10,669 nt of DNA from Candidatus Methanocorpusculum equi (GTDB lineage: Archaea; Halobacteriota; Methanomicrobia; Methanomicrobiales; Methanocorpusculaceae), in NCBI GenBank assembly GCA_018065685.1, contig JAGHSU010000029.1, positions 1 through 10,669 on the forward strand, read 5' to 3'. The notes below the pieces were generated by a model that had not been told where the DNA came from, did no database searches, and saw only the letters and a program-made list of their open reading frames with translations. Below, in pieces: positions 1 to 5,033 of the stretch; position 1 is the stretch's first letter; each line of letters opens with the position of its first letter. The position numbers were made by a program, and so were the translations under genes.

Positions 1-631
1 ATGATGTACCGCACAGGCGGCACAGGGCGTCATCGAACGAAACAGTATGATACTGCTGATATGAGTCTATGGTAATCTTCAGGGACATCGGGTCTGTCGC
101 ATAATAAGACCCTGTCTCCGGATTTGAGGAGCAGATGAGCACCGCATTCTTTGAATTGGTGGACGCGGGAAGAAGCAGCGCCTCCCCTGAAAAGAGTGCC
201 CCTCCTTTGTATGTGTACACCCCCTGCCCGTTTTTGTGACAGGAGATGGAAAGGAGAGGGACCGGCACCGTCTTATCGCCTGCGGTGAATACGAAGGTTT
301 CAGCTCCTGTATCCAGTCTGCAGGATGATACGTGGTCGGCTGAAAGGGAGAACAGAACCGGCAGGGAGATGGGTACTGAGGGGGAGAATTGAGCATCTGC
401 TCTATTCTCTCTATCTCCCGCGCTGTTCAGCCAGAGGAGGTCGATGCTGCTTTTAAGGCCTGCAAACTCTTTTTCAAGCAGCACCCGGTGGTCCTGTTCC
501 TCCTGCGCCTGATGTGCCGGAAGGTAGACTGCAAACGCCGCAGCAGAGACACCTATGACGATTCTGATGATTAAAATAAGCGATACCGCCTCGGAGATGC
601 CGGAATCCTTTATTCTGAATCTGCCCTTCAT
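1..631 (-). CDS. Type IV pilin-like secreted/membrane protein, C-terminus off the left edge
   Basis: An open frame reads on the minus strand from ATG at 631 without a stop to the window edge, giving 210 codons. The N-terminus resembles an archaeal class III (prepilin) leader: a short basic stretch, then KDSG followed by ISEAVSLILIIRIVIGV, a hydrophobic helix of about 22 residues. Cleavage after the Gly by a PibD/EppA-type peptidase is inferred. The rest is a Ser/Thr-rich, probably beta-rich extracellular domain with several Cys, including CRLC close to the window edge. The start overlaps the stop of the upstream pilin gene as ATGA, so translation is probably coupled. An Arg inside the hydrophobic helix is unusual for a pilin core. 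I do not recognise the globular domain. The pilin-like class is an inference from the leader only. Confidence 0.75.
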   Translation of the reverse strand, partial: MKGRFRIKDSGISEAVSLILIIRIVIGVSAAAFAVYLPAHQAQEEQDHRVLLEKEFAGLKSSIDLLWLNSAGDRENRADAQFSPSVPISLPVLFSLSADHVSSCRLDTGAETFVFTAGDKTVPVPLLSISCHKNGQGVYTYKGGALFSGEALLLPASTNSKNAVLICSSNPETGSYYATDPMSLKITIDSYQQYHTVSFDDALCRLCGTS

Positions 632-981
632 ATCAGGAGAATCTCCGTCCGGGTGCCGTCCGGAAACTCCGCGGTAACGGATGCCGGGGAGCTGATACTC
701 TCCTTTGGAAGATACACGGTGCATCCGCCGTCTCCGTTTACCGGGGAATAGACGGATTCGCCGTCTGCTGTTGAGATGATGATATGTTCAATCCCGTACC
801 AGTCGGGAATTGAGAGAATACCGGTATCTCCGGAGATTGTCAGTTTCGCAGGAATATCCGGGGCCGCATCGGGAAGGCCCGCGGTGGAGACTGCAAACAC
901 TATGACTCCTCCGAGCAGCACAGTTATACCTATGAGAAGAACCACCGCAGCGGTTGTTGAGACACCGTCGTCTTTTCTCAT
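628..981 (-). CDS. Archaeal type IV pilin-like protein
   Basis: A 117-residue protein starting MRKDDG, followed by VSTTAAVVLLIGITVLLGGV and a total hydrophobic stretch of about 24 residues. This is the layout of archaeal type IV pilins (DUF1628-like): a basic leader, a cleavage site after Gly, then a hydrophobic assembly helix. The remaining 80 or so residues (AAPDIPAKLTISGDTG onward) look like a small beta-sandwich exposed outside the cell. The start lies 3 nt after the stop of glucose-6-phosphate isomerase and the end overlaps the next pilin-like gene by 4 nt, so all three are probably co-transcribed. No strong ribosome binding site is visible, which fits coupling. Whether it forms a pilus or a minor pseudopilin-like component cannot be told from here. 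Confidence 0.8.
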   Translation of the reverse strand: MRKDDGVSTTAAVVLLIGITVLLGGVIVFAVSTAGLPDAAPDIPAKLTISGDTGILSIPDWYGIEHIIISTADGESVYSPVNGDGGCTVYLPKESISSPASVTAEFPDGTRTEILLI

Positions 982-984
982 GCC

Positions 985-1710
985 TTACATTTCAATTTTT
1001 TCCGAGCAGAACCTGCCGACTTCATCGACGAACCGCTCGGGATAGTTCATCACATCCAGAGTGTCCGAGGTCCCGACCATTTCATACAGCGACCTTCCGG
1101 GAAGGAGCCCGAGTTCGGGAATGGCAGACGGGAGGAGGGTGTGAATCGGGATGGGTTTTCCATAACAGGGATTCGGAATCCACCCCTCGTTTTTCATGTA
1201 ATAGTAGGCTGCCCCATGCATCTCGTTGATTTCTCCGTACTCGCTCTGGAAATCGGTTGAGACCAGATTTGCCATGACAAGGTCCGTGCGTCCCGGGTTG
1301 ATTGTCACATGCCCGTATCCGGAGGGGATTAAGACAACGTCTCCTTTACGCGCGGCAACGACAATCACTTCCGTGTGGTCGCGTTTCTGGAGAAGATAGT
1401 AGGCATAGCCCTCTAAGACTTCGTACACCTCAGGAAATGAGACTCCTGCACTGTTTAACGGATGATAATGTCCTTTGGTTTTTGTGTACTCTCCGTTTAT
1501 GATGCCTGCAGGAATTTTTGTAATATCGTAGCGTAAATGGTGGCGCATGAGCCATTCATGGTCTCCGTGTGTTTTATAGAGGTCACGGTACATGAAATAG
1601 AGGGGGGCATCCGGATGCAATCCCGAGGGGCGGACTGCCAGAACGTTTTCCATATCTGCGGCAGTTCTCACGGAGGGGTCGGGAAGCGCTGCTCCCCAGA
1701 TTTTATTCAT
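985..1710 (-). CDS. pgi: Glucose-6-phosphate isomerase, archaeal cupin type
   Basis: Interconverts glucose 6-phosphate and fructose 6-phosphate in the cytoplasm, in gluconeogenesis and glycogen/sugar metabolism. This is the metal-dependent cupin enzyme of Euryarchaeota, unrelated to the bacterial/eukaryotic isomerase. Cupin motif 1 is TKGHYHP...PEVYEVLEG, giving likely metal ligands His81, His83 and Glu94. Motif 2 is IPSGYGHVTINPG, with His134 as the fourth ligand. The positions match those known for the Pyrococcus furiosus enzyme. Length is 241 aa from this start. The frame is open back to an ATG at 1782, but I chose the ATG at 1710 because a TATA-like box sits 25 nt upstream and the extra 24 residues would be translated promoter. 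MNKIWGAALPDP also looks like a natural N-terminus. It heads a unit with two pilin-like genes that have no obvious functional link. Confidence 0.93.
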   Translation of the reverse strand: MNKIWGAALPDPSVRTAADMENVLAVRPSGLHPDAPLYFMYRDLYKTHGDHEWLMRHHLRYDITKIPAGIINGEYTKTKGHYHPLNSAGVSFPEVYEVLEGYAYYLLQKRDHTEVIVVAARKGDVVLIPSGYGHVTINPGRTDLVMANLVSTDFQSEYGEINEMHGAAYYYMKNEGWIPNPCYGKPIPIHTLLPSAIPELGLLPGRSLYEMVGTSDTLDVMNYPERFVDEVGRFCSEKIEM

Positions 1711-1731
1711 AATTATTATTTCTCCCTGCAG

Positions 1732-1738
1732 ATATAAA
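1732..1738 (-). promoter_or_regulatory. TATA box of the glucose-6-phosphate isomerase gene
   Basis: On the minus strand the sequence reads TTTATAT, centred about 25 nt before the ATG at 1710, with an A-rich BRE-like stretch (AAATGGCAAC) just upstream. Archaeal transcription starts about 25 nt after the TATA centre, so the transcript would be leaderless or nearly so. This supports the 1710 start. Confidence 0.6.
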
Positions 1739-1785
1739 TGGTTGCCATTTCCTCCTATGTTCTTCCGTACAGTTTCATTCAATAA

Positions 1786-1796
1786 GATAAAATAAT
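1786..1796 (+). promoter_or_regulatory. Candidate TATA box for the patatin-like gene
   Basis: GATAAAATAAT lies about 29 nt before the ATG at 1819. It would place transcription start close to that codon and downstream of the alternative ATG at 1795. It is a weak match, supported mainly by spacing. Confidence 0.35.
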
Positions 1797-1818
1797 GCGG
1801 CGTTCAATTAATATACAC

Positions 1819-2673
1819 ATGTTGAATGATGCGGCGTTAATCTTTGAAGGGGGAGGTATGCGGGGGGCGTACACTGCAGGGGTTATTGATGCCTTAATTG
1901 AAAACGATATGGAGTTTACCTCCTGCTACGGTGTATCATCCGGTGCCTGCCATGCGACGACGTATCTTTCAAAACAGTTCGGGCGCGCCCGCAGAATTAT
2001 TGTGGACTACGCAAAGGACAAACGTTATTTCAGTTTCAACAGTCTGTTAAAGACCGGGAATATGTTCGGGATTGAGTTCATCTTCAAGACACTGACGCAT
2101 GAACTCGACCTGTATGATTTTGAAACGGCTAAAAATAACCCGGCAAAGTTCTATGTGGGAGTAATCAATATCAAAACCGCGGAGTCAGAGTACCTTCAGA
2201 TAAAGGATGTGGATGCCGAGTACAAAAAACTCGCGGCAACCATGGCTCTCCCCATTATTTCCCGCCCGGTTAAAATCGACGGGAAAAAGTATCTCGACGG
2301 GGGAATCGTTGACTCGCTGCCGCTTGAGCGGTCAATCTATGACGGGAACAAAAAGACCGTCATGGTTTTGACGCAGGATGTGACATACCGGAAAAAGTTC
2401 AATTTCCTGACGCCGTTTTTCTTCATCTGGTATCTGTTCCACCCGAAGCTTGTGATGCGCATCGGGACCCGCCATATCAGATACAACAAGGCCCTTGAAA
2501 TTATCGCAGAGCATGAGAAAACCGGGGATGTGTTTGTGATTCGTCCGAAAAAGCCGGTTAACATCAAACGGCTTGAGGTCAATAAGGAAAAGATTGAGGC
2601 GCTGTATCAGGACGGTTACCGTGACGGAATCGAGCTGATGCCAAAACTTAAGGCCTATCTCGCCTCCGAATAA
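1819..2673 (+). CDS. Patatin-like phospholipase / acyl hydrolase (COG4667-like, YjjU type)
   Basis: Predicted serine hydrolase of the patatin family, acting on lipid acyl esters; the true substrate is unknown. From this start (284 aa) the protein shows the Gly-rich oxyanion-hole loop FEGGGMRGAYTAG at residues 9-21, the nucleophile elbow GVSSG (Ser40), and the DGG motif at 160-162 whose Asp completes the Ser-Asp dyad. All catalytic elements are present. A Phe/Trp-rich stretch near residues 190-205 (FLTPFFFIWYLF) may touch the membrane. The C-terminal YRDGIELMPKLKAYL region fits the full-length family. An in-frame ATG at 1795 would add MRRSINIH, but family members usually begin a few residues before the Gly-rich loop, and the TATA-like spacing favours 1819. 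A methyltransferase gene follows after 7 nt, so the two are probably co-transcribed. Confidence 0.9.
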   Translation: MLNDAALIFEGGGMRGAYTAGVIDALIENDMEFTSCYGVSSGACHATTYLSKQFGRARRIIVDYAKDKRYFSFNSLLKTGNMFGIEFIFKTLTHELDLYDFETAKNNPAKFYVGVINIKTAESEYLQIKDVDAEYKKLAATMALPIISRPVKIDGKKYLDGGIVDSLPLERSIYDGNKKTVMVLTQDVTYRKKFNFLTPFFFIWYLFHPKLVMRIGTRHIRYNKALEIIAEHEKTGDVFVIRPKKPVNIKRLEVNKEKIEALYQDGYRDGIELMPKLKAYLASE

Positions 2674-2680
2674 CTTTTTT

Positions 2681-3247
2681 ATGCCAAATGTCTTTCAGTC
2701 GGATTATCTGATGCGCGGGGTCCGCTGGGGCGGACACGCGGAGATTCCTGATATCGCAGAGGGTGCGATCGTTCTTGAAACCGGATGCGGAAACGGGAAA
2801 ACTCTGCATGCCCTTTTGTCCTCGGGCATCTCCGCTTTCTGGATTGACATCTCAAAGGAGGCGGTGCGGCTTTCAGGGTGCCGGGATGCGGCAGCAGCTG
2901 ATGTCTGCCATCTTCCGTTCAAGGACGAATCCTTTGATGCGGTCTTCTGCCGCCATGTCTTAGGGCATCTCACATCTTCCGCACGGGGTACTGCGGCAGA
3001 TGAACTCATGCGCGTTGTGCGTCCCGGAGGATGCATTTATGTCTCGGTCTTTGGAACAGATGATTTCCGGTTCGGGAAGGGGACTCTTACGGAACCTGAT
3101 TCATTCCTGCGCGGGGATGGGATTATGACGCATTATTTTACCGCGGATGAGCTCTCCCGGTACTTTTCGGGGCTGCGGTATCTTCCGTCCGCGAAAAACG
3201 CTGGTCTCTTCGCGTGCGGGGGGAAGAATACCCCAGATGCGAGATAG
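2681..3247 (+). CDS. Class I SAM-dependent methyltransferase (Methyltransf_11 type)
   Basis: A 188-residue Rossmann-fold methyltransferase. The SAM-binding motif I is VLETGCGNGKT at residues 31-41. The acidic residue after strand 2 is in FWIDIS (Asp56). The motif around Asp74 is ADVCHLPF, followed by ESFDAVFCRHVLGHL (motif II) and VVRPGGCIYVSVFG (motif III). This pattern is typical of small-molecule or lipid methyltransferases, but the substrate cannot be read from sequence. It is short for the family, with only a reduced C-terminal part after residue 130, which could mean a small substrate. It starts 7 nt after the patatin-like gene with no clear Shine-Dalgarno, so coupling is likely. A lipid-related role is guessed from the neighbour only. 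A T5 run at 3306-3310 may end the transcript. Confidence 0.88.
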   Translation: MPNVFQSDYLMRGVRWGGHAEIPDIAEGAIVLETGCGNGKTLHALLSSGISAFWIDISKEAVRLSGCRDAAAADVCHLPFKDESFDAVFCRHVLGHLTSSARGTAADELMRVVRPGGCIYVSVFGTDDFRFGKGTLTEPDSFLRGDGIMTHYFTADELSRYFSGLRYLPSAKNAGLFACGGKNTPDAR

Positions 3248-3305
3248 AAGGGGTGTTTCTCAGATAGCCGGTCCTCCGGATATTCCTTTCTGTGAACATT
3301 CCGGG

Positions 3306-3310
3306 TTTTT
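3306..3310 (+). terminator. Possible T-run terminator after the methyltransferase
   Basis: A run of five T follows CCGGG, about 60 nt after the methyltransferase stop. Archaeal termination often needs only a T-run, but this one is short. Confidence 0.25.
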
Positions 3311-3315
3311 CGAAG

Positions 3316-3366
3316 AAAAAAAAGATGAGTTGAGAGGGGGAAGGGGGCAGACATGTGCTGTCTGCC
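3316..3366 (-). terminator. Hairpin followed by T8 on the minus strand, possible terminator of the small regulator gene
   Basis: GGCAGACA at 3346-3353 and TGTCTGCC at 3359-3366 form a perfect 8-bp stem with a 5-nt loop. Read on the minus strand, the hairpin is followed by a pyrimidine tract and, about 22 nt later, eight T (3316-3323). It lies about 87 nt downstream of the stop of the winged-helix gene. The distance from hairpin to T-run is larger than in a bacterial intrinsic terminator, so the hairpin may have another role. No T-run follows it on the plus strand. Confidence 0.35.
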
Positions 3367-3392
3367 TGAAGTGCAAAATGGAATTATTACTA

Positions 3393-3416
3393 TGAGGCAA
3401 TGGTTTGAGGCAATGG
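3393..3416 (+). repeat. Two copies of an 11-bp direct repeat
   Basis: TGAGGCAATGG occurs at 3393-3403 and again at 3406-3416, separated by TT (period 13). It lies in non-coding DNA between two convergent genes. It may be a recent slippage duplication or a paired binding site; nothing else supports either. Confidence 0.6.
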
Positions 3417-3452
3417 CTGCTGAACACTGTTTTTTGTATCTCCCTCCTGTTT

Positions 3453-3692
3453 TTACACCGATGCCTGCGGAGCGGCGGTTATTCGTGTCGGGAAATACAG
3501 CGGCTGCCTTGCATCGCGGAAGTTGAACTTTTCAATAACCAACCCCTCCTCTTTTAGTCTGCGGAGGGCGTACCGGACGGTTCTCGGTGCGAGACCTGTT
3601 CCGTTTACCAGGTCTTTGTGCGTCTGGATTCCGGTTCTTTCAATCATCTGCAGAACACTGCTGCAGGATTTTGGCATTGATTTTACTACCAT
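3453..3692 (-). CDS. Small winged-helix DNA-binding protein (MarR-like)
   Basis: A 79-residue single-domain regulator. Helix 1 is SSVLQMIERTG, helix 2 is THKDLVNGTG, and the recognition helix is PRTVRYALRRLKEEG at residues 36-50. The wing then reads LVIEKFNFRDARQPLYFP. The layout is a stand-alone winged helix without a ligand-binding domain, common in methanogens, probably acting as a dimer on DNA. The ATG at 3692 is chosen because a TATA-like box is centred about 23 nt upstream, suggesting a leaderless mRNA. An internal ATG (MPKSC) at 3677 is the alternative. It is transcribed alone, with a long AT-rich region upstream. Target genes are unknown. Its recognition helix resembles that of the small regulator at the right end of the window. 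Confidence 0.85.
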   Translation of the reverse strand: MVVKSMPKSCSSVLQMIERTGIQTHKDLVNGTGLAPRTVRYALRRLKEEGLVIEKFNFRDARQPLYFPTRITAAPQASV

Positions 3693-3710
3693 GAATAATA
3701 ATCGACTTGT

Positions 3711-3720
3711 AAATATAAAT
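3711..3720 (-). promoter_or_regulatory. TATA box of the small winged-helix gene
   Basis: The minus strand reads ATTTATATTT, centred about 23 nt before the ATG at 3692, the spacing expected for a leaderless archaeal transcript. The 7-mer ACTTGTA occurs at 3705-3711 and again at 3737-3743, on either side of the box. It could be a binding site, but the copies are short. Confidence 0.55.
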
Positions 3721-3978
3721 AGGTATCTCTTTTGACACTTGTATCTTCGAACTAATATTAAAATATTCGATGATATGTTCGTATGTTATAAAACATAATG
3801 AGAGTGTTTCCCGGATTTTTGCATATTGGTACCCAAAATAAAAATTAAACTCATTAACGGGTCATTTTGGCTTTCATCTGCCCCGGATAAAAGATGCTCT
3901 GCGGGAGTTTTGGCAGTGTGCCTGGTATAAACGCGCGGGGGTGGAGAGAGGTTTATGGGGTTGAAAGGGGAAGTATTC

Positions 3979-3990
3979 TTTATGTTTAAA
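3979..3990 (+). promoter_or_regulatory. Candidate TATA box for the OB-fold/composite frame
   Basis: TTTATGTTTAAA is centred about 23 nt before the ATG at 4007. GATATATT at 3996-4003 is also AT-rich but too close to the start. No Shine-Dalgarno precedes the ATG, so a leaderless transcript is likely. Confidence 0.45.
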
Positions 3991-4006
3991 TGACAGATAT
4001 ATTCTC

Positions 4007-4903
4007 ATGCTTGGGAAAACCGAACGGAAAGCGGCAGGTATTCTGGCTGCAGTTGTCATAATTCTGGTACTGTTCTATCTCGGTTCGGTCTTTCTGTTCC
4101 CGAATCTTGGAATCACCCCCTATCATGATGATGTGCCGGACGGTTCAAAGGTTGTGTTTGAAGGAGATATCATCTCTTCAAAGATAACCTCTTCCGGAGG
4201 GCATGTTCTCATGGATGTCTCCGGTGTTTCAGTCTTTGTGGAAAACGGCGCGGAGCAGATCTTCTGGAAAGCCGGGGATAAAATCCGTGTTCTTGGAACG
4301 GTGCAGACATACGGGGGAAAAAGGAGATTACAACATCCCCGCAGGATATTACGCTCTGTTAGTCCGCGCTCTGTTAGTCTCCGTTCTGTTACTTCACCCC
4401 TGTTCGTTTTTTGCGGATTTGAGAGAACAGCAGTGTCTCTTTTCATCCCGCGGATGGAATCTGCAATCCTTAACTACTCCGACGTCCCACAGATAAGTAT
4501 GAACTGCCCGAAACCCGGGGATACCGCTGATGTCCTGGAACTGCTTCTCCTGCGGCAGACAGAGCATATCAGTGTTTTTCTCTATATGGATGCCGAGATT
4601 GCAAAACATGAGCGCGTGGAAGACGGTCTGAAAAAATACCGTCTTATTGACCCTGATTTTCGTCCGATGCTTGAGATTGATGACTGGTTTAAACAGATGA
4701 GAAAACAGATGAAGCAGATTGCAGGATCCGGTGCAGACCTTGAAGAGATGCTGAAAGCAGAACCTATTTGCGCAGAGGTTCTCGAAGCGGGGGAGCTTCA
4801 GACGCCTGCCGGTACCCGACCGTATCTGAAGTGTCTTCTCCCCTATCTTGATGAGATGGAGGAGATGGAGGTCAGAAACGCTTCTGATTTCAGGCAGAAG
4901 TAG
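4007..4903 (+). CDS. Composite frame: membrane-anchored OB-fold protein joined to an unrecognised protein, probable frameshift
   Basis: As it stands this reads as 298 residues, but I think it is two genes. Residues 1-34 hold one membrane helix (AAGILAAVVIILVLFYLG). Residues 45-105 match an OB-fold of the nucleic-acid-binding type: GSKVVFEGDIISSK, GHVLMDVSGVSVFVENG, and GDKIRVLGTVQTYGGK. The last OB strand is missing in this frame, where the protein turns Arg-rich and repetitive (RSVSPRSVSLRSVTS). In the -1 frame the next codons read KEITTSPQDITLC then TAG at 4360-4362, a natural end for an OB fold of about 119 residues. The switch lies in the run G5A5 at 4313-4322. The second half, from about residue 143, has normal coding character but a different style. 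Mutation, sequence error or programmed slippage could each explain it. The OB domain is extracytoplasmic or membrane-proximal depending on topology, which I cannot settle. Confidence 0.6.
   Translation: MLGKTERKAAGILAAVVIILVLFYLGSVFLFPNLGITPYHDDVPDGSKVVFEGDIISSKITSSGGHVLMDVSGVSVFVENGAEQIFWKAGDKIRVLGTVQTYGGKRRLQHPRRILRSVSPRSVSLRSVTSPLFVFCGFERTAVSLFIPRMESAILNYSDVPQISMNCPKPGDTADVLELLLLRQTEHISVFLYMDAEIAKHERVEDGLKKYRLIDPDFRPMLEIDDWFKQMRKQMKQIAGSGADLEEMLKAEPICAEVLEAGELQTPAGTRPYLKCLLPYLDEMEEMEVRNASDFRQK
4354..4398 (+). repeat. Three degenerate 15-bp tandem repeats
   Basis: CTCTGTTAGTCCGCG (4354-4368), CTCTGTTAGTCTCCG (4369-4383) and the decayed TTCTGTTACTTCACC (4384-4398) lie head to tail. In the open frame they encode RSVSP, RSVSL and RSVTS. 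In the restored OB-fold frame the first two copies each carry the TAG stop, so the duplicated stretch includes the end of that gene. This looks like slippage or tandem duplication in DNA under little coding constraint. Confidence 0.75.
4433..4903 (+). CDS. Candidate separate gene of unknown function (second half of the composite frame)
   Basis: If the upstream OB-fold gene ends at 4362, this part would be its own gene of about 156 residues. A GTG at 4433 follows GAGAG with a 7-nt gap, the same arrangement as before the methionine aminopeptidase gene in this window. ATG at 4454 is the alternative start. A T6 run at 4407-4412 could end the upstream transcript. The protein is soluble and mostly helical: LELLLLRQTEHISVFLYMD, then a charged helix with DWFKQMRKQMKQIAG, then an acidic C-terminus (LDEMEEMEV). 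I see no signal peptide, membrane helix, or recognised catalytic motif, and I do not recognise the family. Codon use resembles the neighbouring genes. A T7 run follows 20 nt after the stop. Confidence 0.5.
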   Translation: MSLFIPRMESAILNYSDVPQISMNCPKPGDTADVLELLLLRQTEHISVFLYMDAEIAKHERVEDGLKKYRLIDPDFRPMLEIDDWFKQMRKQMKQIAGSGADLEEMLKAEPICAEVLEAGELQTPAGTRPYLKCLLPYLDEMEEMEVRNASDFRQK

Positions 4904-4923
4904 ATCAGGATAGGGAAATATTC

Positions 4924-4930
4924 TTTTTTT
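4924..4930 (+). terminator. T7 terminator after the composite frame
   Basis: Seven consecutive T begin 20 nt after the TAG at 4901-4903. A second T6 run is at 4977-4982. T-runs are sufficient for archaeal termination, and the next gene has its own promoter. Confidence 0.5.
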
Positions 4931-5005
4931 ACGATGAAGGGAGACACACATCCCGGAATCCGCGGCATTCGCCCTCTTTTTTCAGCCTCTGGAAATATGC
5001 GAATG

Positions 5006-5014
5006 TATTTATAG
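5006..5014 (+). promoter_or_regulatory. TATA box of the COG1395-type regulator
   Basis: TATTTATAG is centred about 24 nt before the ATG at 5034, and no Shine-Dalgarno precedes that codon. A leaderless mRNA is expected. Confidence 0.6.
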
Positions 5015-5033
5015 AACATCTGTACAATTAAGA

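Larger units (their letters stand above)
3693..4006. other. 314-bp AT-rich intergenic region
   Basis: The first half (3693-3860) is strongly AT-rich. It holds the minus-strand promoter, the inverted repeat TATGTT/AACATA (3782-3787 and 3792-3797, 4-nt loop), two AATATT copies, and CCAAAAT (3833-3839) paired with ATTTTGG (3864-3870). The second half is G-rich on the plus strand (around 3900-3975) and contains a 31-codon frame, 3894-3989, without supporting signals. I see no RNA gene here with confidence. The length leaves room for a small RNA or regulatory sites serving the flanking divergent genes. Confidence 0.4.

Noticed and set aside
79..574. Open frames at 79-396 (minus) and 389-574 (plus)
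   Set aside because: Both overlap the longer frame 1-631, which has a pilin-like leader, an ATGA overlap with its neighbour and no stop to the edge. Their proteins look like out-of-frame translation.
1722..1754. Ten-codon upstream frame after GGAGG before glucose-6-phosphate isomerase
   Set aside because: The GGAGG lies only about 2 nt from its ATG, too close to work, and the stretch overlaps the TATA box, so it is probably not transcribed in that message.
1795..1838. ATGCGGCGTT repeated at 1795-1804 and 1829-1838
   Set aside because: Two 10-bp copies 34 bp apart, one inside the coding region of the patatin-like protein, with no symmetry or further copies. Treated as chance.
3147..3395. 82-codon plus-strand frame at the end of the methyltransferase
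   Set aside because: It overlaps the methyltransferase in another frame, has no ribosome site, and its protein has no recognisable pattern.
3894..3989. 31-codon plus-strand frame in the AT-rich intergenic region
   Set aside because: No ribosome site, no properly spaced TATA box, and it ends inside the probable promoter of the next gene. Chance is the simpler explanation.
4394..4951. 185-codon minus-strand frame opposite the composite gene
   Set aside because: The plus strand has the better coding character (helical, charged protein, typical codons, T-run after the stop). The minus-strand protein is Cys/His/Arg-rich without a domain pattern.
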